64,000 bases of DNA, from contig NMRB01001552.1 of the NCBI GenBank assembly GCA_002633025.1, positions 76,929-140,928 of the forward strand, written 5' to 3'. The translations under genes were made by a program, and so were the position numbers. Positions 35,778-48,196 of the stretch are shown here, piece by piece. This DNA comes from Notospermus geniculatus (Eukaryota > Nemertea > Pilidiophora > Heteronemertea > Lineidae). Each line of letters begins with the position of its first letter. The stretch's first letter is position 1. The notes below the pieces were generated by a model. It did not search any database and was not told the origin of the DNA. It saw nothing but the letters and a program-made list of their open reading frames with translations.

Positions 35778-36954
35778 ATACTGCCAGAATGTAACTCATG
35801 GCATGTCTCCTCTTTTGGAAGCACCCCCGGCTGATAAAGTGGTCATTAAACGAGGCTGTTTAACAGAACGAAAGATACTCATTCGTTTCCAAAGTGAGAG
35901 TCGATCTCAATCAAGCAATGCTAGCCTGAGGTGATATCATGAATATCCAATATATCCAATTAATCGTCATAGACAAAGGCCTAATTAGCAGAGAGGAGAT
36001 TCTCTACATAGTAATTAACTCACATGGGATCTTCAGTAAACTTTTATTCAGAGTGTATTGAACTAATTAGGAGAGAGTTAGCTGGTGGAATCAAAGCCCT
36101 CGTCGTCTGTCTTGAGGGAGATCACAATATTTCGAAGGAAGAGGGGGCGAGTTTATTCTCCCCTGTGCGATATTGATGCCGGAAGAGGTGTTTAGGAAAC
36201 TTCGAGCGCAGGTATGAAAGGAAAGAATGTCCCCAGTAAAAACTGTCCTGGGAACAAAAGATCATCTTGTGACATCCTAAACTCCGAGGATTGTTTTTTT
36301 AGCCAAGAACCTTAATCCGTCATGGAACAAGAAGCGGACACTTTTTACAGGGGACAATCTTCACAATCACACCGGCGTTGAAATGACGCCGTTTACATGT
36401 ACTGTACAGTACAGGTAGCTCTATATTTTGTGGCGATATCAGATTAGTTCTTCATTCGCGCCGTGAACTACGCATTTAAAAATCTCCATCACCGAACTTC
36501 CTGTTTCAGATACGCGTCTTCCCTCATCCACACAGAACACCGTCATATGCGTCAAGCATAAAGAACACTGTAAAAAATAGTAGATTTTACAGAAAAGTGC
36601 CTGAAGCAGAGGTGATATTGCTGAAGTTAATTTGGCAACTTTTCCTCCAACAGAGAGACTAGAATGGATGCACAAGCATCGGGATCCCCTCCAGTCGTGA
36701 CTCAGGAAATCTATGGTAATAATCACGTCCTCTGCTCTGATTCTACGGAAAAGTTCCGGTAACTCTCCTGCCAGCATCTTTCATACACGAACAAGTATAT
36801 TTTTTTTCAACTACAATGAACTTAAAGGCAATTAGTCGCAACAATCAAAAATAACAGTAAGAATAATTTAGCGCCCCACGAAATTCACAATTTCAAAATT
36901 ACTAATTTCGTATTTTAGCGGATTCCCTAGCTTTGAGTTGATCGTGTTCTGAAA

Positions 36955-37716
36955 GGGTAGTTATTAAGTACGGAACGGAACGGAACGGAATCGTGGTTGC
37001 AAACGGAATGTAAAATACGGACTGACCCTGAAACTGGAACGGAACAAAGTTAATCTTCATTTCATTTCAAATGAACAGTGCCGTACCGGTACTCTTATGT
37101 TGGTTCGTACTATCATGTTTGTGGTGAGCTCATCTCTAAGGTCTTGCCGATATCTTTGTTGGTGTATTGCTTTTGTGGTGGGTTGGATTCCATATTGGGG
37201 TTGGGGTAGGCCTACTGCTGATGGTGATTGGTTCAATTATTGGGTAGCCCCACCTTAGTGTAATTGGGACAAGGCAATTCTTTAGTTCTATGGGTTCGAT
37301 TCTTTTACCGGTCACTCTGGTGGGGCAGTGCTTTAGTGGTTGGTTCAAATCTACTAGTATACTGGCCGTAATGGTTATTGGGATGGGGTAGGCCTTCCCT
37401 ACTAGGGTGACCGCCAAGACCCAAGAATCAGATCAACCACTGAAGCAATACACCATCCCAATGGCAAAAAGGAACTCCATAATATTGACCCCAACATAGA
37501 ACCCGCCACAAAAGCACTGCTCCAAAAAAGTAAACGGCACGACCCAAGAATTGAGCGTAATACCAACATGACAGAACGAACCCAACATCACAGCACAGCA
37601 CAGCGCTATTCATAAGATTTACTCTGTTCCGTTCCACTTCACAGGTCGGTCCCACTTTTACATTCCGTTTGCAACCACGATTCCGTTCCGTTCCGTTCCG
37701 TACTTAATAACTACCC
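36955..37716. mobile_element. 762-bp TIR transposon with 9-bp target duplication
   Basis: The 61-bp terminal inverted repeats are identical by eye: GGGTAGTTATTAAGTACGGA, then (ACGGA)n, ATCGTGGTTGCAAACGG, AATGTAAAA. Direct repeats GTTCTGAAA flank it at 36946-36954 and 37717-37725. Unit 2 of the tandem duplication has the unoccupied site with one GTTCTGAAA near 52297-52305, which proves insertion. The interior frames (minus 37136-37417, 37428-37655) resemble no transposase, so it is non-autonomous. A 9-bp duplication fits Mutator-like or Merlin-like elements; the superfamily is not settled. The two halves of the interior also partly mirror each other. Confidence 0.93.
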
Positions 37717-37821
37717 GTTCTGAAATGCTATTCGAAGGCAGAAAAACCGCAGCAGTTGCGCAAATACATATGCTCTTAGTAGGCAATAAATTCCCGATGT
37801 GCGTACTGTAATAGATTCAAG

Positions 37822-38145
37822 ATGGCGGTGTTTGATTCTCTATTCAGACACCTTGACTGAGAACCAGTCCGCTTTAAGTTATAACAAGCAGAAAGATCAT
37901 CGTACTTGCAGCAGGATCAGCAGCTCTGCAACTGGCTGTTCACCAATCCCAAAGGAGAAAATTCCGTTGAACTTTACCGTGCCAAAAACCAAACAACATC
38001 GGCACTTTCCGTGTTTTAAACAATGCGACACATCATCGAGTAATAATAACTCGATAATCCATGCCGCCCTTTACCGAATACTTTATCAAGCTCAACCATT
38101 GTCTGTCGTGTTGAGAACACCGATATTTGATAAAAAGGAAGAATC
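37822..38145 (+). pseudogene. Putative first coding exon, copy 1 (frameshifted)
   Basis: TTCAAGATGGCGG is a typical start context (ATG at 37822). The frame is broken after 12 codons by a 2-bp deletion relative to copy 2. After the break the frame stays open to a GTAAGT donor following 38145, including NFTVPKTKQHRHFPCFKQC and LRTPIFDKKEES. I do not recognise the family. The long open frame shared by both copies, the start context and the donor argue for a real ancestral first exon. Downstream exons were not found. Confidence 0.4.
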
Positions 38146-38422
38146 GTAAGTGTGATGATTCTGACAGTGTATACGCCAGTGGGGGTGTGATCTTCTGCTT
38201 GACCGATAGAACTACTTTATAGCCAACTACGTTGTATATCACAAAGGAATGTTCTCATTGCAGATCACATAACATCAAGACAAAGCTTTTTGTGATATTG
38301 ATATTTGGGAGCTGGCATTCTCACCACTACATGTAAATGTCACACTTTTTGAATTCTTCAATTTTGTGAACGATTTTTCGCAGTTTTCCTTTCGAGTAAC
38401 TCCTTTGACTATTGATGCATTT

Positions 38423-38646
38423 TGAAGTCCTTGTGGTCAACGTGTGTCCCTGAAGTCCTTGTGGTCAACGTGTGTCCCTGAAGTCCTTGTGGTCAACGTG
38501 TGTCCCTGAAGTCCTTGTGGTCAACGTGTGTCCCTGAAGTCCTTGTGATCAACGTGTGTCCCTGAAGTCCTTGTGGTCAACGTGTGTCCCTGAAGTCCTT
38601 GTGGTCGACGTGTGTCCCTGAAGTCCTTGTGGTCAACGTGTGTCCC
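38423..38646. repeat. 28-bp minisatellite, 8 units
   Basis: Units of TGAAGTCCTTGTGG followed by TCAACGTGTGTCCC, almost identical; single changes are GTGATC and GTCGAC. Eight units exactly fill 224 bases. Unit 2 of the duplication has seven complete units at 53001-53196 before a single N. Confidence 0.95.
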
Positions 38647-39066
38647 GAATAAAGGAAATAGTTTTAGTCCATCGGGTGGATGTCCTTTGTACAGTTTTTT
38701 GAGAACCTTTCGAGGTTAATTTTGAGGATGCGTTCTGATTGGTCGTGCATCAATCACGTGCGTTAATAGCCTGCGTCTTACAACATTTTTCTAGTCTGGT
38801 TCCTCACGGCATCACTGGTGGCGCTGACGAATGTTTCGTGTAGCCTGCTTGTATTCTAAAGTAAAGTCATTTGGAGCAGGCCAGAAGTTCCAGGTGGCTA
38901 ATATTTGACGCGATCTCTTAGTTTTTGAGGTCAACTTCAGCACAGGAGGCCAAGTGTGGTCGTGATGATATAGTGCGTGTTTTCTTCAGTCATGCACAGG
39001 GCGTGATTCCATATTGCGTATACCAGCTACATCTCCATCCACCTCAAAGGGACCCCCCCCCCCCCC

Positions 39067-39831
39067 NNNNNNNNNNNNNNNNNNNNNNNNNNNNNNNNNN
39101 NNNNNNNNNNNNNNNNNNNNNNNNNNNNNNNNNNNNNNNNNNNNNNNNNNNNNNNNNNNNNNNNNNNNNNNNNNNNNNNNNNNNNNNNNNNNNNNNNNNN
39201 NNNNNNNNNNNNNNNNNNNNNNNNNNNNNNNNNNNNNNNNNNNNNNNNNNNNNNNNNNNNNNNNNNNNNNNNNNNNNNNNNNNNNNNNNNNNNNNNNNNN
39301 NNNNNNNNNNNNNNNNNNNNNNNNNNNNNNNNNNNNNNNNNNNNNNNNNNNNNNNNNNNNNNNNNNNNNNNNNNNNNNNNNNNNNNNNNNNNNNNNNNNN
39401 NNNNNNNNNNNNNNNNNNNNNNNNNNNNNNNNNNNNNNNNNNNNNNNNNNNNNNNNNNNNNNNNNNNNNNNNNNNNNNNNNNNNNNNNNNNNNNNNNNNN
39501 NNNNNNNNNNNNNNNNNNNNNNNNNNNNNNNNNNNNNNNNNNNNNNNNNNNNNNNNNNNNNNNNNNNNNNNNNNNNNNNNNNNNNNNNNNNNNNNNNNNN
39601 NNNNNNNNNNNNNNNNNNNNNNNNNNNNNNNNNNNNNNNNNNNNNNNNNNNNNNNNNNNNNNNNNNNNNNNNNNNNNNNNNNNNNNNNNNNNNNNNNNNN
39701 NNNNNNNNNNNNNNNNNNNNNNNNNNNNNNNNNNNNNNNNNNNNNNNNNNNNNNNNNNNNNNNNNNNNNNNNNNNNNNNNNNNNNNNNNNNNNNNNNNNN
39801 NNNNNNNNNNNNNNNNNNNNNNNNNNNNNNN
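39067..39831. other. Assembly gap (765 N)
   Basis: A run of undetermined bases preceded by a poly-C tract (39053-39066) and followed by a tandem repeat, the usual setting for a sequencing break. Frames spanning it are artefacts. Confidence 0.99.
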
Positions 39832-40000
39832 TACTTAAATCGATTTAGGTATGATACCTAATTCCTGGCCTCCTATTGGTCGATTTAGGTATGGTACTTA
39901 AATCGATTTAGGTATGGTACCTAATTCCTGGCCTGTTATTGGTCGATTTAGGTATGGTACTTAAATCGATTTAGGTATGATACCTAAATGGAGACTTTTG
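39832..40000. repeat. About 63-bp tandem repeat, ATCGATTTAGGTATG
   Basis: TACTTAAATCGATTTAGGTA then TGATACCTAATTCCTGGCC and TATTGGTCGATTTAGGTATGG, repeated about two and a half times. The array starts at the gap edge, so its true length is unknown. Confidence 0.85.
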
Positions 40001-40096
40001 TCCACTCCGGCCTACGATAAACGTACGGTATACAGAACGAGCTACGACCAAACACGGGAAGGGCGAACCACTCGTCGGCTACCAAAATTTACGTTA

Positions 40097-40262
40097 CCAG
40101 GAGGAGATTACGGAGTATATTAAGAAATCAAACGATAAACGTTAACTTACGACAACGTTATTTTTCATACTGCGAATGTATATTGCATTTTCGGTACAAA
40201 AAATAACGTTGTCCTAAGGTTAACGTTTATCGTTTGATTTCTTAAACTCCCTATTATCTCCT
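40097..40262. repeat. GATAAACG/AACGTT MITE, unit 1 copy
   Basis: TTAAGAAATCAAACGATAAA and CGTTAACTTACGACAACGTT are mirrored by AACGTTGTCCTAAGGTTAAC and GTTTATCGTTTGATTTCTTA. The outer palindrome extends to GGAGGAGAT/ATCTCC. The duplicate is at 53653-53824. Confidence 0.8.
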
Positions 40263-42897
40263 GCTGACGTTACAGATAGATCTCTTCACGTTGATATCAC
40301 AGCAACTCTGAAACTGAGTGGCGGAGGGAGGGAGCAAAAAAGAACGTCTGCTCTTGGCCTTCTGTCTTTTGGAGGGGATAATGAAAGGGATTCTGACTGC
40401 GGTGTCCTCCAGCATGACTCAGAACTAAGCTCAGTACCCTGTAGGCCTACTGTGCGCGTGCGACTTGGGGCAAATTTTATTCGGAGATTTTTGCTGTGCA
40501 AGATTACTATCCGACTGGTGTTGGCCCATTGAAAATCTAAAATAGGCAAGAATACGTTGGCCGATATGTCATGAACGGATATCCGCAATTGGGCAAAGTG
40601 TTATTCGGATGTCGTAAGGCACTATTGCATCCGACAAGTGCTAACACCACGGATTTATCGGTAACCTGTGAGGACTGTCGCGAAGACAGGTCCAGAGGGA
40701 AACATCGATTATCATCAACGACATCAACAACCAACTGTGGTCACTCGCTGACATTTCTCAGCAATTACCGTTGAATATTAATTTGATGGAGCTTTCAGGC
40801 GATTAGATATCCAAAATACACCACAAAAACCACACACAAAATGACAAGTAAAGTCGTCTCCGAATTTCGCAAGTCATTCAATTCTTGGAATATCATCACC
40901 CTCAAGAATTGGGCGCCTTAATAAAGAATATCGGAAACAAGTGAAGACAAGATTCAGTAGATGCCCCCCCCCCGTTCCTTTATTTAGGCCTATCTGTTAG
41001 ACCGTTATACAATTCTAAGCGGAAACCGATAATCACGGTTAAATCGTTGGCTACGAAGCTCTTTCCCCTGATTGTGACACATGCTTGTAAAGAACGACCT
41101 AGTATCGCTGCCGAAAACCCGATTTTCGATATGCAGGTGTTTGCAATATTAGGGCCTAAGGGAACATTACATCGGTAAAATGCACATATTATGTCTAACG
41201 CTTGTTACGGGGAGATCCGACGGAATATCGTTTGCAGCTGTCTCCAGGCTGCCGGGGGGAGTGACAGTAAACGAATGCTTCTCTGGTTAAAGCTTGACCA
41301 CCATGTTGCTGAAGGACATGTCTCTTAGTAGTTTCCACTGCTTCCAAAATGCCGATTCACTAAAAGCCAATGTGAACGGTTAGTCTTAAACAGGTGTGAC
41401 AGGAACGAATGCCCCAGTAAAAATTGTCCCTGCAGCCACTGTTTGTGTTACATGACGGATTAAGGTGCATCGCTACAAATTCCAATCGCCAGCGATTAGA
41501 ATGTAGTAACAGGATCTTTTGTTTCCATAACAGGTTTTCTTGGGGATAGACGGTCTATCCTTTCCTTTCACACCTGTCACTCCCTGGCTGTCCGGCAGTG
41601 TGTTATCTCTTATCCCATTTTGATAACCCGATTACTAGTATTCGATCTCTTATTCCAGTTCTCCAGTGGAGTTCCATGGAAATTCTCGCGTCGCGCCACC
41701 CTTTCTTGCAAAATACACGTAGATTTCGATCAAAGCGTCATCAGAATTAAAGGAGCACGGTATTGGATTTCAAATGCGTTATTTGACTGCCGACGTAGGG
41801 GGAGCCACCTAGCGGCAGTAATATGAACTACGAAAATGCATTACAAAATGTACGTAGTAAATTGGGACAATTCGCCGACAACGTAGTGAGTCCCTGGGTT
41901 GGAGAGTGGCGCGGTGGCGCAGGCTGTCGAGAAAAAGTGGCAATACCGTGTCCTTAAATAGGAGCTCTGTTCCACGCAAAGCGAATAAATCCGGTCATGA
42001 ATTTTATTCTATCAGCATAAAAAATGCATCCATACAACAGCAGCAGCCAGGCCACACAAAAGGCCACTGATTATGGGCGGTTATAAAACGTTGTCATCAT
42101 GATCTCTAGTGTGATGTGACCTCGAGTCATGCTAAGAAAGACGTTTGGTGGCGCTGCAATCGCCCCTTTACAATGCTCTCTTCGTGACAATGGGATTGGC
42201 GTTCGCGTTGGCGTTTCGGGGGCTTTGCGAAAACTCTCCATTATATGGACGTGTATATGTGCAGGTATCCAGGCGATCCTTGTGACCTATCTACTTGGGG
42301 TGGACGAGTCCTTGTATATTCGGCCCCGAGCACAACAGAAGGCATTTCACTACTGGTGACAATATCGCAATAGGCCAAAGGTACTGATCAGATGAGCTTA
42401 TACGTGTCTTTGACATCAGTGTTACCTAAGCAGCTTTTCTCGACAAATAACCTTCGGCGATGCTGCATCTCGTGACTGGGCCTCCGGATCATCGGAGGTG
42501 GAGACAAAACAGGAAGAACAATCTTCCTAAGGTTTCTCATTTTCTCCAGCTTATGTGGTCTTTACATTGTTTTTCGATGTGTCTTTCCATGAGACAGCGA
42601 AAATCACATTTTTTTTGACTAGGTATATTTTTCTTTCTACACTCTTTGAGTCTGTAAGCTGCCACAGTATTAGCCTACAGCATTGTATATTTATAAGTCA
42701 AACATATCAGTGTGTGCGGGTGAATTTTTAAGTCCTTGCCCCACGACGAAGCCTTAAGGGAGCGACAACCTGTCGCGATCAATTTTTCAGGAGTCATGGC
42801 AGTCTGTCAGGATCAAAAGAGAATTACCAATGTTATTGGTAAAAAGTCATGACTATAGTTTTCTTTTTTCATCGGGCACCATTTAGTAACAGTTCGC

Positions 42898-43370
42898 TAA
42901 AGCCGGCAGCACACGAGGCAACTTTTCGTGCTCACTGCAAGCAACTGAGTGGAAAGCAACAAAATTGCCGCGTGTGCGGACGTTTAAAATAGGGAGTTTT
43001 CGCAACTGCCCCGAAACGCCAACGCGAACGTCTGTCCTTTTGTTCGGTGCTCTCTTCGTGGCATCGAACAATGGGTTTGGCGTTCCCGTTGGCGTTTCAG
43101 GGGCTTTGCGAAAACTCCCTATTGCCCGCAACTTATTTTCCGATCAAACACGTTTTTTGCTCATTGGTTTTCACCATACACGACGCAAGGCTTGTTGCTA
43201 CATACGATGAGCAATATAAGGCCGAGTTCACACAGAGGTATACGGTATACTCTGGCGAACAAAGCTCGCATGGTCATGAACCCTTTATTAGGCCATTGTT
43301 CGCCAGCGTGTCCGTATACCGTGTACCTCTTTGTGAACTCCGCCTAATGGCCCGTGTGCTGCGGGCTTTA
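42898..43370. repeat. Nested hairpin elements
   Basis: TAAAGCCGGCAGCACACGAG at the left and CCCGTGTGCTGCGGGCTTTA at the right look like termini of one element. Inside it lie a GGGAGTTTTCGC MITE (42988-43123) and a second hairpin (about 43217-43349, GCCGAGTTCACACAGAGGTA mirrored by TACCTCTTTGTGAACTCCGC). The same nesting is repeated in unit 2 at 56473-56945. Confidence 0.75.
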
Positions 43371-43427
43371 GGTTGCTATTAGGTTACACAGAGCCTCACA
43401 GTATACGGACACGCCGGTTTTTGGCCA

Positions 43428-43548
43428 AAGGTCCATTCACGCGAATTTCGAGCGCTGCGATGCCGCAACCATTGTTTCTTTCCGCCGCGTTGGTTCTGGA
43501 AAAGGATGCGGCACCGCACCGCTCGAAATTTGCGTCAATGGATCCTTA
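43428..43548. repeat. MITE-like hairpin, AAGGTCCATTCACGCG
   Basis: AAGGTCCATTCACGCGAATT and TCGAGCGCTGCGATGCCGCA are mirrored by GCGGCACCGCACCGCTCGAA and ATTTGCGTCAATGGATCCTT. The duplicate is at 57003-57123. Confidence 0.75.
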
Positions 43549-46500
43549 ACCTGAGAAAGGCGTCACAAAGGGTTCGCGACCGTGAAGCCATTGTAAACCG
43601 ACGTGTCCGTTTACCGTGTAGCTCTACGTAATCGCAGCCTTCGAGCGAAATCGCCAACTGAAAATTGATATGAACGTAGTATACAATGCAACTTCTCAAT
43701 GACATGAAAACTACTAAAAGGGTAGGGCCTACACAGAGTTTTTTTAGTTTTTATCGTCCAATCCTTGGCTCAGCTTGCGTTGATTAGATAAGTTTGAAAA
43801 AATACACGCCGACTCTTTTTACCTAATACAACACTGTAGGCCTATATTTAGTCGAATATTCGATCAGAAAAGATGATGACAGTCATCTGTCCTGACTCTG
43901 GCTTTGAAAGAGGACTTGGTTTTGCATGAGAAGCCCCAGGAAGCTGCCCAATTAGCGTTTAACTGACGTCAAACTAGCCTCGAGCCATCAATGCGTTTCC
44001 GTGGAGGAGAAAAGTTCAAGACTGACTATTCGGCACTGCGCGTGCCCACTTGATACGAACGAGAAAAAAATGACGCGTTTAATGCTGGAGACTATTTCAA
44101 GGGTGATGAAAAGGAGGGAATATCGTGACAGAATTGAAAATTAGGATACTGAGCATGCGTGACAGGAAACTGCCGTAGAAATTCATAAAAAACTTTAACT
44201 TGTGATTCATACAAAGTTTGCAGGTTGGTTGATATTTTCAGATTGGTGGCCGAAGTGCGCTCCACCTAGTGGCCGCCATTTTAAATTTCAACAGCAGTCT
44301 ACAGCCGCCTTCGAATGGAAGGATGTTACATAATCTGATCTGTGCCAAATTTGGTACTTTTATCACAAAATGCGCGATTGTACCGTTTTTTGTTTAGTCT
44401 CTCTACTCTAATGTCCCAAAACATATTCTGGCCAAACCAGGCAACCTCAGGGTCCATTTTTCCCAGATCCTGATAAAGGATCTTCTTACATGAAAACTCT
44501 TTATATTTCACAAAGTCAGTCAAGAGAGTCAGAAATTTCGTCATTTTTTGGGACACCCTGTACTAGAAATCAACACAGCCACGATTACGGTTACCTATGA
44601 TAGCCAGTCTTTTGAGAATGTAGCCATCATAACTTGACTACAGAGGCAGGATTACGATTATCTATAGCCAGTCTTTTGAGAATGTATCTATTAGAACTTT
44701 TTTTTCGATTTATCGGTGAGATCGACTCAAAAAGATGCGTGCAATTCACAAATTCTTGATTCACCTGATAACTCGAAACTTTCCAAAAACATTCGATATT
44801 CGTTCATTGTGCGTCACAGAATTTCTACTTAAATCATCCTCGCAGATATCAGTTTGTACGAATTACCCAATCTCGAGAAATTAAACCACAAAACAAAATT
44901 AATACCAAGATTCCTTCGGTCCTGTAGTTTTGGCTGCAAAGCCATTTTTGTGAAGCAACTGACGGACTTTAACGGCAAACCGCAAATATCAGCATGATAT
45001 GGCCTCGACTTATTTTGGGCCGCCCTGTATAGTTTTTGGTGTCCGCTCTCCTGTTGTTTCCATTATAATGAAGTCGGTTTCACACAGGCTGCGAGAAAGA
45101 ACGTCTTACATGTCTTATGCCTGTGGTAAACATGCACCAACATTTTTATGAAATGTACTGAATCATGCTTAGTAAAGGCTTCTATGGGTTACTTTAAAGC
45201 CCCTGTTTGTCCTGACAATTTTTCGGAAAAATCTGACTGTGTTCTACGGGCATTAAAGGATGGTCTGCGGTGTGACACAGAAGAGGAAGAATATTTTTTA
45301 AGATGTGGAATAATGTACCTGTTCTTTTTAAAGGGGATTGTTCGCGTCTGTAAAAAGTGAACCAAAAATAATAAAACAACCCGTTTTATTCGTAACAACA
45401 ACTGGTAAATGCATTGCGGCGGCCGCTCCGGAAACAGTTCTGTGGAATCTTTGACGAAAACGCCGAAGGGAGATTGACGTCACATGCAGGACAGAGGTGA
45501 GAATAGGTACATGTAGCAACCAAAAATGAATAATTCCAGAGGCAAGTCGACTGAGAGCCCAGGGAACAGGAGACAGAGGAGAAGGAATTGAATTTCTCTC
45601 TTGGTCCTACTGTACCGACTACCGAAAATATCACATTCCTAAGTGGAAAAGCACTTCAACTTCCATAACATGCAAACATTGGGATGAAACCCTCAGATGG
45701 CCTTGTTTGTCATGACCTGACAACAAAAGTGCCCCCTCAACAACTGTAAGCAGTATGCCTTGTAATTTTCTATGACCCTTGTGGATACTTCTTGTCCATT
45801 ATATCGCGTTCGTGGTAAACGACACGGTAGTTGGAGAGTAACCAAATTGTACTGAGAATGTTTACAAGGAATCCTCTTAGCGCTCCAATCAATTATCATC
45901 GAGTTGCAACGGAAGTGACAGCCTGTATCAATACGTAATATCCTACCACCATCAAGAATCCGTGGACCCGATTGGCCAAGGAGCGTCACGTGTCCAGGTC
46001 TCGGGGAACATTGCATTCTCGGGTGACATTTCGTGTACCGCCCTCCATCGCGGGCACCATTTTATACAGCGTGGCCCAGAAAGTTGCACCAGTCCAGTTT
46101 ACCAATATTTAGACTTGAGATACTTAGTTGAACTTGACTGGACTAAGGCCCAGGCCACTACACACTGCAGCGAAACACACTTTCTGATTGGCTAAGATAC
46201 ATACACATGTAATGTGTACATAATGTAGGCCTACACTGTACATTCATACTCGCGGCAGATTCCCAGCGAGGATTCCCCGAATCGGACAGCTAACGCCGCC
46301 TATTAGTGATACTTTGAGGATCGCATCAACAGAAGCAGTTTCAGAGTGCGGGTAACGTAGTGGGTAGCGGTTTGAAACTGCGGCAGGGATTTATATAAGA
46401 CCCCTCGATGAATAAAGCAGCATCAGTAACCTTGGCAAATTGTTGAAGACGTGGTCACCCATCAATGAGCCGTGTTTGTGATCTGTTTCTGTCACGACGG

Positions 46501-47688
46501 GTGACGACCAGAATCTACCACGTGATATAATGTGCTTTTGTGCGGATCCCTATGGCAAGTGGTCATGCGGTGGCATAACAATTGGATAGACATCTGAAGA
46601 CATGGGTTTTTTCACAAAATCGGCTTTTAAAGACAGCGCATTTATATAACTGCACTGGCATTTTCATAAGTGCAAGTAATGAGTCCAGTTTACTCGATAA
46701 AGTGCAAGAGGTTGGACATATATATATAGATAAGTCGGTTGATATTTTGAAATACATGTACATGTAGTATGTAGAAAACTCGATTCTAACATCGTGAATG
46801 ATAAGATCTGTCCCAAAAAGGCAGAACCTAGCTAGTAACTCACTTTTTGATACTTTTGAGAAAAACAAGAAAATGTGAAAGTGCAAAGGATTCCAGCTCA
46901 TAGTAACTATTGAGTTACTAGGGTTTGCCTTTGTAGGACTTGCACTGGGTGGAAAGTTACTAGGTTTTGCCATGAGAAAAAAACAGACCCATGGAATATT
47001 TTGCCAAATCCAATGCAGTAACATGAAGCGAGTATTGCCTACCTCAATTTTGAAAAAAAAGGATTTACTGGGTTCTGTCTTTTAGGGTAGCAGATGTCCG
47101 TAAGAATAAAGTTGAGAACCAAGCTGTCGCCCAAGACAAGAGAAATAATGCTCCTTACTCATTGAAAAAAACGTCCGTTTCTTAGACGCCCCGCCCCCCA
47201 ATGCTTACTGGAAACATGTTCCCAGACGCCACTGTTTCCTCTAATCCCCTTTTTTACTGGTCTGCGGCCTATTTCACCGTTTAGGCCCACACTGCCGTGT
47301 CCATCCCCCACGACGGATTTACATGCAATTGGTCATTGGTGGTTCGACGGCTGAATCGGGTGGAACATAAACCTAGCATCCATGTTGTGCTGAAATAACA
47401 GGTCTTACCTATTTTTCAGTACGCCCACCATGATGCTAACCCGGCCTGTAGTTTAAGACAGGAAGATTGACCCATAAAGAAATAAAATGAACATGTCGAG
47501 AATGATAAACTAAATGCTGAATATTCATTCATGCTGGGTTTACAATTGTTGTTAATGCACTGCATCTATTTCAACTTTTTGTGCTGACTGTGTTTACACT
47601 ACAAAGTGATACACTCACTCCGCCAGGTATTGCAACATCAAGAGTAATTTAAACACAAATCTCCGTAAGTGCTAGTTTGACACTGTCT

Positions 47689-47812
47689 ATGGCCCGTATT
47701 CTAGAACGTTCCTTAACGTTAAGGTCGACCTTAAGTCTATTGTAAAACCATCGAGAACAATAGATTTAAGGTGGACCTTAATGTTAAGGGACGTTCTAGA
47801 ATACGGCCCTAT
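47689..47812. repeat. MITE-like hairpin, GGCCCGTATTCTAGAACGTT
   Basis: ATGGCCCGTATTCTAGAACG, TTCCTTAACGTTAAGGTCGA and CCTTAA pair with TTAAGGTGGACCTTAATGTT and AAGGGACGTTCTAGAATACG. About 50-bp arms, about 20-bp loop. Confidence 0.85.
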
Positions 47813-48037
47813 GAGTTACATGGAAATCTCAAAGAACATTTTATCCTTTATAGTAGCACCCATCTATAAATCTAAGTGACGACACAGTAGCACCCATCTA
47901 TAAATCTAAGTGACGATGCTAAAATCTTTTGTTGTCGCGGCATATCGAAGAGCATATATTCAAGCTTCGCAACCATCACAACTTATATCTCGATGACGAT
48001 GGATGTTTATGCCTGGCTCAGGTCGACATTATACAAA

Positions 48038-48196
48038 TAGTGGATGGTAGGGAGTCCAATATGGATTTTTGTTCGATGAAGAAAAGTTATATCGGACGAG
48101 GCGAAGCCGAGTCCGATATCGGACGAGGCGAAGCCGAGTCCGATATAACTTTTCTTCATCCAACAAAAATCCATATTGGACGACCTGCCATCCACT
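48038..48196. repeat. Palindrome with internal direct repeat (TCCGATATCGGAC)
   Basis: Outer arms are ATAGTGGATGGTAGG / GCCATCCACT, AATATGGATTTTTGTT / AACAAAAATCCATATT and GATGAAGAAAAGTTATATCG / TATAACTTTTCTTCATC. The centre is two direct copies of ATCGGACGAGGCGAAGCCGA then GTCCGATAT. Isolated GATCCGATACGA words continue to about 48520. Confidence 0.8.

Larger units (their letters stand above)
32458..44894 (+). repeat. Tandem segmental duplication, unit 1
   Basis: Starts AAAATTAATACCAAGATTCC and ends AAACCACAAAAC; the same order recurs from 44895. It includes the 765-base gap, a single N at 33825 and the TIR transposon at 36955-37716. Unit 1 lacks the 2.86 kb present in unit 2 at 46225-49086. 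Apart from the listed repeats and the exon at 37822-38145, no gene was recognised. Frames conserved between units (minus 33292-33615, plus 33561-33794) are shared because the DNA is duplicated, not because of evident selection. Confidence 0.9.

Noticed and set aside
36439-36777. 112-codon minus frame with an LPELFRRIRAEDVIITIDF stretch
   Set aside because: The copy in unit 2 (51867-52151) has frame-changing indels at both ends, so the reading frame is not preserved.
38925-39848. Two long plus-strand open frames of 274-307 codons
   Set aside because: They consist almost entirely of N from the assembly gap.
41620-41826. 68-codon frame identical in both units (55195-55401)
   Set aside because: Its 3' half is the dispersed repeat also seen in reverse at 12550-12640, and the region is identical at DNA level, so conservation carries no information.
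46563-47024. 153-codon minus frame
   Set aside because: AT-rich and built on a GAGTTACTAG dyad repeat; no domain and poor start context.
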